Both the position numbers and the translations under genes were made by a program. A stretch of DNA of 8,794 bases from an uncultured Collinsella sp. GTDB lineage: Bacteria > Actinomycetota > Coriobacteriia > Coriobacteriales > Coriobacteriaceae. Below, one piece after another: positions 1 through 5,404 of this stretch. Within the stretch, counting starts at the first letter, position 1; every line of letters begins with the position of its first letter. Location of the stretch: contig CABUWD010000086.1 in assembly GCA_902495155.1 (NCBI GenBank), positions 1-8,794 of the forward strand, in the 5' to 3' direction. The notes beneath the pieces were generated by a model, which ran no database searches, had not been told where the DNA came from, and worked only from the letters and a program-made list of their open reading frames with translations.

Positions 1-49
1 GCGTATCATTATCTCTTGCTTGTTTGCACTGCTCAGGGAGGGGCCGCGC

Positions 50-1303
50 ATGGCGCAGGAACACGATCTGTTTGATGACATTATCGAGATCAGCAAGGGT
101 TTCGACTTTCTTAAAAACCCGCTTGGCGGCGTGACCGATGCACTCGATCCGTCGGCGCCGCAGTGGAATCCTGCTGACTACAAGGAGCGTCCGCGCGGCA
201 ACACCATTCCGTGCCTGACCTGCAAAAACGAAAAGAGCGGCTGCACCGCGTGCATGGACGTGTGCCCGGTCAACGCTATTGAGGTCGAGGAAGACGCCAT
301 CGAGATCCTCGACTCCTGCCGCAAGTGCGGTCTGTGCGCCGCTGCCTGCCCGACCGAGGCGATCATCTCGCCGCGCCTGGCGCCTAAAAACCTGTATGAC
401 GATATCGTCTCTGCTGCTACGAGCCACGAGACCGCCTACGTCACCTGCACGCGTGCCCTCAAACGCATGCCGCGTGAAAACGAGGTCGTCGTTGCCTGCG
501 TGGGCGATATTACGGCAGAGACCTGGTTCTCGGTACTGGCCGACTATCCCAACGTGAGTGTGTACCTGCCGTTGGGCGTGTGCGATAAATGCCGCAACAC
601 CGGCGGTGAGGACATTCTTGGCGAGGCGATTGCGAAGGCCGAAGAGTGGTCTGGCACGGGTATGGGCCTAGAGGTTGACCCCAAGAGCCTCAAGTGCCAT
701 AAGCGCCGTGAGTACGAGCGCAAGGAGTACATGGAAAAGATTGCCCGCACCACGGGCCTGACGGTGACCAAGCTCAACCCGGCGACTGCGGCGCTGGCCT
801 CGGTGACGCAAAAGCTCAAGGCCCATCGCCATCAGATTACCCAGCTGGAGCGCACGCTCAACACCATGTGCGGCACCACGACGACCAAGCGTCGCCGTTC
901 GCTCACGCACGGGCGGCAGCTGGTGCTCTCGACGCTGCAAAACCACCCCGAGCTTGCCCAGAACATGCAGGTGAGCACGCCGGAGTGCGATTTTGACAAG
1001 TGCACGTCGTGCGGCGAGTGCGTCAATGTATGCCCCACGTTCGCCTGCGATTTGGTGGGAAGCGGTCGCTTTGCACTGGAGTCCACGTATTGCCTAGGTT
1101 GCGGAGCTTGCGTCAAGGTGTGTCCCGAGCATGCGCTTAAGTTGGTTGAGCATGATGCATCCAACCTGGTGGTCGTCGATCCCGAGGCCGAGGAAAAGGC
1201 CGCCCAGAAGGCGAAGGCTCATGAAGAAGCTGAGAAGGTCAAGGCCGAAGCAAAGGCCAAGCTCGACAAGATGCTCGATCAGGTGGAGAAGCTCGCAGAC
1301 TAG
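50..1303 (+). CDS. Multi-cluster [4Fe-4S] ferredoxin-type protein
   Basis: Predicted 417-residue cytoplasmic iron-sulfur protein, probably an electron carrier or an accessory protein of a redox enzyme. Two dicluster ferredoxin modules are visible. The N-terminal one has cysteines at 55, 58, 65, 68, 72 (CP) and 90, 93, 96, 100 (CP), with extra spacing in its first motif. The C-terminal one is classical: 318, 321, 324, 328 (CP) and 348, 351, 354, 358 (CP). Between them, residues 128-205 carry four more cysteines (133, 150, and the CDKC pair 178/181) in a segment resembling the central part of other bacterial 4Fe-4S proteins linked to molybdoenzymes or formate dehydrogenase; this link is from memory. 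The tail (about 378-417) is Ala/Lys/Glu-rich and probably helical or coiled coil. ATG at 50 is preferred over the upstream TTG at 20 because AGGGAGGGG lies at 35-43. No signal peptide or membrane segment is seen. The redox partner is not in the window. Confidence 0.88.
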   Translation: MAQEHDLFDDIIEISKGFDFLKNPLGGVTDALDPSAPQWNPADYKERPRGNTIPCLTCKNEKSGCTACMDVCPVNAIEVEEDAIEILDSCRKCGLCAAACPTEAIISPRLAPKNLYDDIVSAATSHETAYVTCTRALKRMPRENEVVVACVGDITAETWFSVLADYPNVSVYLPLGVCDKCRNTGGEDILGEAIAKAEEWSGTGMGLEVDPKSLKCHKRREYERKEYMEKIARTTGLTVTKLNPATAALASVTQKLKAHRHQITQLERTLNTMCGTTTTKRRRSLTHGRQLVLSTLQNHPELAQNMQVSTPECDFDKCTSCGECVNVCPTFACDLVGSGRFALESTYCLGCGACVKVCPEHALKLVEHDASNLVVVDPEAEEKAAQKAKAHEEAEKVKAEAKAKLDKMLDQVEKLAD

Positions 1304-1322
1304 CTAAAAGAACGTAAATGAT

Positions 1323-1353
1323 GGCCGGTGGGACAGGTACTGCCCCACCGGCC
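1323..1353 (+). terminator. GC-rich hairpin after the Fe-S gene
   Basis: A 10-bp perfect stem (GGCCGGTGGG with CCCACCGGCC) is extended by CAG/CTG after one mismatch, with a 3-nt loop. It begins 19 nt after the stop codon at 1301-1303. The + strand continues with A residues rather than T residues, so it is not a canonical intrinsic terminator for the Fe-S gene. It may act as a 3'-end stabiliser or a U-tract-free terminator. The structure is seen directly; the function is inferred. Confidence 0.4.
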
Positions 1354-1425
1354 AAAAAAGTTGCGGTGGAATAGTTCCTGTTTTGCCCTTAAGCTGGCCA
1401 TTCTAGGAACTATTCCACCGCAACT
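1353..1425 (-). terminator. Intrinsic terminator of the GntR-type regulator gene
   Basis: Read on the minus strand, a perfect 21-bp stem (arms 1359-1379 and 1405-1425, loop of 25 nt) is followed at once by a run of T (complement of the A run at 1354-1359). It lies 10 nt past the stop codon of the regulator gene at 1435. Stem plus U-tract in the right place supports an intrinsic terminator for the minus-strand operon. The stem is longer and the loop larger than in typical terminators, which fits a palindromic repeat used as a terminator. Confidence 0.6.
1359..1425. repeat. Long perfect inverted repeat, REP-like candidate
   Basis: Two 21-nt arms are exact reverse complements. The left arm starts AGTTGCGGTGG and the right arm ends CCACCGCAACT. 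They flank a 25-nt loop (1380-1404). The element sits between two convergent genes, the usual place for REP or BIME-type palindromes. I have an impression that similar TTGCGGTGGAATAGTTCC-like sequences recur in Collinsella intergenic regions, but there is only one copy here, so repeat status is an inference. Confidence 0.5.
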
Positions 1426-1434
1426 AATAAATGG

Positions 1435-2190
1435 TTAGTTCATGCTGCTTTGGTGGCCGGTTCGACCGGTACCGTTGCGCGTCACGGTTTCATGGAGCAA
1501 AAAGAACCCGGGGACCTGTTTTGTCTCGGTGTATTCCATAAGGATGCCGTCGGCGTTGTAGGTCTGCCCGCGTATAACGGCGAGTGCGTTAAAGTCGTCG
1601 AGATCGAGCACGCGCGCATCTTCGGGCGTGGGGTGCTCAATCGTTACATCGCGTTTGCCCGTGGCAATCTTAATGCCAAGGTCTTCTTCGAGGTAACGAT
1701 AAATCGAATCGTTGACAATCTCGGGTGTCAGTCCCGGTACCTGTGAGCTTAGGTAATAGGAGTCGTCGGAGCACACGGCATGTCCGTCTGCATAACGAAT
1801 GCGTTTGGCGCGTGTGAGCTCACAGCCTTCGGGAAACCCGGTAATCCCGGAGAGTGCCTTGCTACAGATGAGGAGCTCAAAGACGGTGGTGACAGTCTTG
1901 AGCTCAAAGCCTCGGCTGGTCGCGATTTCCTTAAAGGTCTCGAGTCCGCCGCCACCACGACTCTTCTCGTCACTGATGTTGCGAATGACGCGCATGCCTT
2001 TGCCTTGCTGGGGGAGCACGTAACCATCTGCCGCAAGCATCGAGATGGCGCGACGGACCGTCATGCGCGAACAGTCAAACAGCTGCGTGAGCTCAGTCTC
2101 CGAAGGCAGATAACTCTGATAGGCGTATGTGCCGTCGTCAATCGACTGCTTCACGTTGTCATAAATAGTTTGGAAGATGGCTCGCGCCAT
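1435..2190 (-). CDS. GntR-family regulator with UTRA domain, TreR-like
   Basis: A 251-residue DNA-binding repressor or activator. Residues 1-70 form the GntR winged helix: LPSETELTQLFDCSRMTVRR (28-47) covers the turn and recognition helix, and QQGKG (61-65) is the wing. Residues about 80-235 form a UTRA effector domain. The segments GLETFKE (82-88), NDSIYRYLEEDLG (160-172) and MEYTETK (218-224) resemble TreR, the trehalose 6-phosphate-responsive repressor, so the effector is probably a phosphorylated sugar. The start is supported by AGGAGA (complement of 2196-2201), 5 nt upstream of ATG. It follows the dehydrogenase gene by 65 nt on the same strand, so co-transcription from the divergent promoter is likely. 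It is the best candidate to bind the palindromes at 3328-3345 and 3478-3493 and so control both arms of the sugar locus. The TreR-like class is well supported; the exact ligand is unknown. Confidence 0.88.
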   Translation of the reverse strand: MARAIFQTIYDNVKQSIDDGTYAYQSYLPSETELTQLFDCSRMTVRRAISMLAADGYVLPQQGKGMRVIRNISDEKSRGGGGLETFKEIATSRGFELKTVTTVFELLICSKALSGITGFPEGCELTRAKRIRYADGHAVCSDDSYYLSSQVPGLTPEIVNDSIYRYLEEDLGIKIATGKRDVTIEHPTPEDARVLDLDDFNALAVIRGQTYNADGILMEYTETKQVPGFFLLHETVTRNGTGRTGHQSSMN

Positions 2191-2255
2191 GACGGTCTCC
2201 TAGAGCTGGGCGCGTGAACGACGGATGAGGGCCGCCCGCGCAGGTGTCAATCGAT

Positions 2256-3281
2256 TTACTTGCTGGGGTCGATTATATATTTGCCCATGGCACGCAGGGC
2301 CGGGTCTGACAGGATGGCGCCGAGTTCATCGAGGGAAGCTACCTTTGCGACCATCGAGGATACGTCGAGCCTGCCAGAGTCGATGAGCTCGAGCGCACGA
2401 CGCTGCGTATAAGGGTTAATGTAGGACGAGGTAAGCACAAGCTCCTTCTGGAAGACCTCGAAGGGCTTGACGGTGATTGTCTCATCGGGCTTGGTGAGGC
2501 CGAACATCATGACCGTAGCCTTGTGGCCGGCGATCTGGATGGCCTGCTCGATGGTGACGGGCTTGCCAACACACTCGATAACGACATCGACGTTGCCGAC
2601 GCCCTCCTGCTTCAGGCGGGCCGGGACGTCCTCGTGGATGGAATCAATTGCCAGGTCGGCGCCGAGTTTGAGCGCAACCTCGCGCTTGCCTTCGACGGGC
2701 TCGAGCAAGACAACCTTGGTGGCGCCGGCGTTTTTAGCAAGCTGCATCATGAGCAGACCGATCATGCCACCGCCGATAACGACAACTGTGCTGCCGGGCT
2801 TGATGTTGCACATATCGATGCCGTGCAGGCAGCAGGCGACGGGCTCGGTCATAGCGCCCTGCTCGAAGCTGGTGTGATCGCCCAACTTGTAGACTTGCTG
2901 CATATCGACGGAGCAGTACTCGGCAAAGCCGCCGTTAACGGTGGTGCCGTAACCGGTCATATGCTCGCAGTAGTGGTTGATTCCGTCGCGGCAGGGTTCG
3001 CAGCAGCCGCAGGGATGGTTTGGGTCGATGCACACGCGATCGCCCGGTTTAAAGCCAGCGACGTCGCTGCCCACGGCCTCGACAACGCCCGCAAACTCAT
3101 GACCAAGGATCGTGGGCGGGGTAACGTCGGCTGCACCCTTGTCGCCTTCATAGATATGAACGTCGGTACCGCAGACGCCGCAAGCTTTGACGTTGATCAG
3201 AACGTCGCGCCTGCCCACGGCCGGCTTTGCCGATTCCTCGACTCTGAGGTCGTGCTTTCCATAGAAGACCGCGCTTTTCAT
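2256..3281 (-). CDS. Zn-dependent medium-chain alcohol/polyol dehydrogenase
   Basis: A 341-residue NAD(P)-dependent oxidoreductase of the MDR superfamily, closest in pattern to sorbitol and threonine dehydrogenases. Catalytic zinc ligands are visible: C37 in CGVCGTD, H61-E62 in GHE, and E146 in TEPVACC, as in sorbitol dehydrogenase. The structural zinc site is C91, C94, C97 and C105 (C-x2-C-x2-C-x7-C). The Rossmann motif GGGMIG is at 170-175. Glutamate 194 ends the second strand, which suggests NAD rather than NADP. The start is supported by AAGGAG (complement of 3287-3292), 5 nt upstream of ATG. The gene is first in a two-gene minus-strand unit with the regulator and is divergent from the PTS permease. 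Context suggests oxidation of a sugar alcohol or a related hydroxy compound released by the alpha-glucoside pathway. The substrate cannot be read from sequence; threonine, butanediol or galactitol-type substrates are alternatives. Confidence 0.9.
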   Translation of the reverse strand: MKSAVFYGKHDLRVEESAKPAVGRRDVLINVKACGVCGTDVHIYEGDKGAADVTPPTILGHEFAGVVEAVGSDVAGFKPGDRVCIDPNHPCGCCEPCRDGINHYCEHMTGYGTTVNGGFAEYCSVDMQQVYKLGDHTSFEQGAMTEPVACCLHGIDMCNIKPGSTVVVIGGGMIGLLMMQLAKNAGATKVVLLEPVEGKREVALKLGADLAIDSIHEDVPARLKQEGVGNVDVVIECVGKPVTIEQAIQIAGHKATVMMFGLTKPDETITVKPFEVFQKELVLTSSYINPYTQRRALELIDSGRLDVSSMVAKVASLDELGAILSDPALRAMGKYIIDPSK

Positions 3282-3317
3282 GGTGACTCCTTAACGTGGC
3301 GGTGAATGTTGTAATGA

Positions 3318-3346
3318 AGTATAGGTATGTCTATAGATATAGACAA
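3318..3346 (-). promoter_or_regulatory. Predicted sigma-70-type promoter of the dehydrogenase-regulator unit
   Basis: On the minus strand there is TTGTCT (complement of 3341-3346), a 17-nt spacer, then TATACT (complement of 3318-3323). Both boxes are near consensus and the spacing is ideal. Transcription would start near 3311, giving a leader of about 30 nt before the dehydrogenase ATG. A palindrome fills most of the spacer, implying repression. Confidence 0.7.
3328..3345. promoter_or_regulatory. Predicted operator inside the minus-strand promoter
   Basis: TGTCTATA-GA-TATAGACA is a perfect inverted repeat with 8-bp arms and a 2-bp centre. It overlaps the spacer and the -35 box of the dehydrogenase promoter. 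Its right arm runs into AGACAAG (3341-3347), the element repeated at 3355-3361 and, inverted, at 3479-3485. GntR/UTRA regulators bind AT-rich palindromes of this size, so the TreR-like protein is the likely binder (inference). Confidence 0.6.
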
Positions 3347-3352
3347 GCACAT

Positions 3353-3363
3353 CTAGACAAGTA
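3353..3363. promoter_or_regulatory. Additional operator half-site
   Basis: CTAGACAAGTA matches the right half of the idealised palindrome CTTGTCTAGACAAG. Its left half (CACAT) is degenerate. The AGACAAG core lies 14 bp from the copy at 3341-3347, just upstream of the minus-strand -35 box. It could be a weak or auxiliary operator. Confidence 0.4.
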
Positions 3364-3427
3364 GAAAAGAAATTTATAATGCAGTCATCAGCTATGTCAG
3401 ATTTAACAGGCGAAATACTGGACATAT

Positions 3428-3457
3428 ACCGTTTACGGCCAATAATCAACCGTTTAC
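3428..3457. repeat. Paired ACCGTTTAC direct repeat in the control region
   Basis: ACCGTTTAC occurs at 3428-3436 and 3449-3457, with starts 21 bp apart, which is two helical turns. The pair lies upstream of the predicted + strand promoter, where an activator would bind. The repeat is direct; the binding protein is unknown. Confidence 0.35.
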
Positions 3458-3477
3458 CGACCGTAGTATTTATGCTA

Positions 3478-3493
3478 ACTTGTCTAGATAAGT
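3478..3493. promoter_or_regulatory. Predicted operator upstream of the PTS permease
   Basis: ACTTGTCT-AGATAAGT is a 16-bp palindrome with one mismatched pair (consensus would be AGACAAGT). It shares the CTTGTCT/AGACAAG core with the sites near 3341-3361. It directly abuts the extended -10 element, so bound repressor would block RNA polymerase. It is probably the operator of the PTS-GH4 unit. Confidence 0.6.
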
Positions 3494-3501
3494 GATATGA
3501 T
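3493..3501 (+). promoter_or_regulatory. Predicted extended -10 promoter for the PTS-GH4 unit
   Basis: TGATATGAT fits TG-n-TATAAT, an extended -10, with one mismatch in the hexamer. No good -35 is found 16-18 bp upstream (TGCTAA at 3473-3478), which extended -10 promoters tolerate and which fits a need for activation. The start would be near 3508, giving a leader of about 130 nt before the permease. Confidence 0.45.
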
Positions 3502-3575
3502 AAAAATGGAAGCGCAAGAAGTCAGGGAAGCGGGCCCACCCGTCCTATTGCACGAGGTACACGCAAACGGCGCGT

Positions 3576-3635
3576 CTGCGGTCTCGAGTGAAGCCAAAAC
3601 CGCAGCCGCTCCGAATGAAGAGAGGGGGATTCCCC
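3576..3635 (+). promoter_or_regulatory. Structured leader and ribosome binding site of the PTS permease
   Basis: The leader holds a 7-bp stem (CTGCGGT 3576-3582 with ACCGCAG 3599-3605). The purine-rich ribosome binding site AGAGGGGG (3621-3628) follows, and its last four G residues can pair with CCCC at 3632-3635 across a 3-nt loop. This site, 10 nt upstream of ATG 3639, decides that start: the in-frame GTG 3588 and ATG 3615 have no ribosome binding site. I see no BglG-type antiterminator site or riboswitch. Confidence 0.35.
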
Positions 3636-3638
3636 GTC

Positions 3639-5249
3639 ATGATGCAAAAGATACAACGTTTCGGCGGTGCAATGTACACGCCTGCAATTCTTTTCGCATT
3701 TTCCGGAATCGTCGTCGGCCTGGGTACGTTGTTTACCACCGAGGCGATCTTTGGCGAGATGGCCACAGCGGGTCATCTTTGGTTTGATTGCTGGAATGTG
3801 CTGCTCCAGGGTGGTTGGACGCTCTTTAACCAGATGCCGTTGCTGTTTTGCGTAGCGTTGCCAATCTCGCTCGCGAACAAGCAGAACGCTCGCTGCTGCA
3901 TGGAGGCTTTGGCCATCTACCTTACCTTCAACTACTTTGTAAGCACAATCTTGGGGCAGTGGGGCCCTGTCTTTGGGGTCGACTACTCTGTCGAGGCGGG
4001 CAGCGGTACTGGTCTTGCCACTATCGCAAGCATCAAAACGCTTGACATGGGCATCATGGGCGCGCTCATTATCTCTGGTATCGCCACGATGCTGCATAAC
4101 AAGTTCTTCGACACCGAACTTCCTGAGTGGCTGGGCGTGTTCTCGGGCTCCGTGTTCATTTATATGATCGGTTTCTTCGTTATGGTTCCGGTCGCTCTTA
4201 TCGCCTGCCTGGTGTGGCCGCATGTTCAGGCTGCTATCTCCGCCTTCCAGGGATTCATTCTTTCCGCCGGTACGTTCGGCGTGGGCGTCTTTGCTTTCTT
4301 CGAGCGCGTGCTGATTCCTACAGGCCTGCACCACTTTATCTATACGCCGTTCTATTACGACAACGCGGCGGTCAACGGCGGCATCTTTGCTGCTTGGGCC
4401 AACATCCTGCCCCAACTGGCTGCCGATCCGAGCATTGCTCTTAAGGATGCCGCACCCTGGGCTGCCTATACCTGCCCTGGTTGGACTAAGGTCTTCGGCT
4501 CGCTTGGCGTCGCCATTGCGTTTTATATGACCGCCAAACCCGAGCGCAAGCAGCGCGTCAAGGCTCTGCTCATTCCCGTCACCCTTACCGCTATGCTTTG
4601 CGGTATCACCGAGCCGCTTGACTTCACCTTCCTGTTCATCGCGCCCGGCCTGTTCGTCGTCCACTGCGTGCTCGGAGCGCTCGGCTGCATGGCTCAAAAC
4701 CTCCTTGGCGTCGTGGGCATCTTCGACGGCGGCATCATCTCGATGCTCTCGTGGGACTGGCTGCCCCTTTGGGCCGCACACGGTCTGCAGTACGCCATCT
4801 CCATCCTTGTCGGTCTGTGCTTTACCGCTCTTTGGGTCGTGGTCTTCCGTTTCCTGATCGTCAAGTTCGACTTTAAGACCCCCGGTCGCGAGGATGACGA
4901 TGTTGAGGTCGAGCTCAAGTCCAAGGCCGACTACAAGCAAAAGCAGGGCGGTGCTGCTGCTGGCAAATCGGCCGCCCAGAGTAAAGATGATGAGCGCTTG
5001 GTGCTTGCCGAGAACATCCTCGATCTGCTCGGTGGCACGGATAACATCATCGATGTAACGAACTGCGCTACCCGTCTGCGCGTTAACGTCAAGGACAAGA
5101 GCGTCGTTGCACCCGAGGCTTCCTTCAAGGCGATCGGTACGCATGGCTTGGTGGTCCAAGGTCAGTCAATCCAGGTCATCGTCGGCCTTACCGTCCCGCA
5201 GGTTCGCGAGAAGTTCGAGAGTCTTCTGAAGTTCGAGAGTCTTCTGTAA
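3639..5249 (+). CDS. PTS EIICB permease, alpha-glucoside/maltose type
   Basis: A 536-residue membrane protein of the Glc superfamily of phosphotransferase permeases, similar in layout to MalB, GlvC and AglA. The N-terminal MMQKIQRFGGAMYTPAILF is typical of the alpha-glucoside group. About ten hydrophobic segments between residues 12 and 410 form EIIC. GLHHFIYTPFYY (229-240) and GITEPLDFTF (322-331) are conserved sugar-binding motifs. A charged linker (about 410-450) leads to EIIB, with the phosphorylated cysteine C476 in NCATRLR. No EIIA domain is present, so phosphate must come from an EIIA encoded elsewhere. The protein imports an alpha-glucoside and phosphorylates it on the glucose C6 for the GH4 enzyme encoded 155 nt downstream. 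Its C-terminus ends in KFESLL repeated twice, from an exact 18-bp duplication. Start 3639 is chosen on the ribosome binding site; 3642 is also possible. Family is secure; the exact disaccharide is not. Confidence 0.92.
   Translation: MMQKIQRFGGAMYTPAILFAFSGIVVGLGTLFTTEAIFGEMATAGHLWFDCWNVLLQGGWTLFNQMPLLFCVALPISLANKQNARCCMEALAIYLTFNYFVSTILGQWGPVFGVDYSVEAGSGTGLATIASIKTLDMGIMGALIISGIATMLHNKFFDTELPEWLGVFSGSVFIYMIGFFVMVPVALIACLVWPHVQAAISAFQGFILSAGTFGVGVFAFFERVLIPTGLHHFIYTPFYYDNAAVNGGIFAAWANILPQLAADPSIALKDAAPWAAYTCPGWTKVFGSLGVAIAFYMTAKPERKQRVKALLIPVTLTAMLCGITEPLDFTFLFIAPGLFVVHCVLGALGCMAQNLLGVVGIFDGGIISMLSWDWLPLWAAHGLQYAISILVGLCFTALWVVVFRFLIVKFDFKTPGREDDDVEVELKSKADYKQKQGGAAAGKSAAQSKDDERLVLAENILDLLGGTDNIIDVTNCATRLRVNVKDKSVVAPEASFKAIGTHGLVVQGQSIQVIVGLTVPQVREKFESLLKFESLL
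5211..5246 (+). repeat. Perfect 18-bp tandem duplication at the 3' end of the PTS gene
   Basis: AAGTTCGAGAGTCTTCTG occurs twice head to tail (5211-5228 and 5229-5246), directly before TAA. It is in frame and adds a second KFESLL to the EIIB C-terminus. The copies are identical, suggesting a recent slippage event or strain-variable tail. Confidence 0.95.
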
Positions 5250-5263
5250 ACCATCGTCCATCG

Positions 5264-5307
5264 AAAAAATCGGCCTTGCAGAGCCGGTATGCACCGCAAG
5301 GCCGATT
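5264..5307 (-). terminator. Hairpin between PTS and GH4 genes with minus-strand U-tract
   Basis: A perfect 12-bp stem (AATCGGCCTTGC 5268-5279 with GCAAGGCCGATT 5296-5307) encloses a 16-nt loop with a smaller CGGT/ACCG stem. The + strand has six A before it and no T-run after it, so it is a textbook intrinsic terminator only on the minus strand. On the + strand it may protect the upstream mRNA or cause partial termination between the permease and glucosidase genes. Confidence 0.5.
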
Positions 5308-5404
5308 CTAGAGATAAAAAACTCCACTTCTAGGTAACAATTCCAAACCGTACAGGCCGCGTGCGGGGATGGATTGAGCAAGCGGCCAGAATGAGGAGGA
5401 CATC

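Noticed and set aside
3497..3787. Possible leader-peptide frame starting at ATG 3497
   Set aside because: It starts inside the predicted -10 element, has no ribosome binding site and runs far into the permease gene in another frame.
3522..5159. Long open frame of 545 codons on the minus strand opposite the PTS gene
   Set aside because: It is antisense to a clear EIICB gene, its translation is charged and low-complexity without any domain, and it lacks a convincing start. The strong third-position GC bias of the real gene explains it.
5305..5318. TCTAGAGATAA-like match to the operator motif upstream of GH4
   Set aside because: Only a loose half-site match without the CTTGTCT core or a palindromic partner.
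5355..5387. GGCCGC/GCGGCC inverted repeat upstream of the GH4 ribosome binding site
   Set aside because: Only 6 bp with a 21-nt loop in GC-rich DNA; easily expected by chance.
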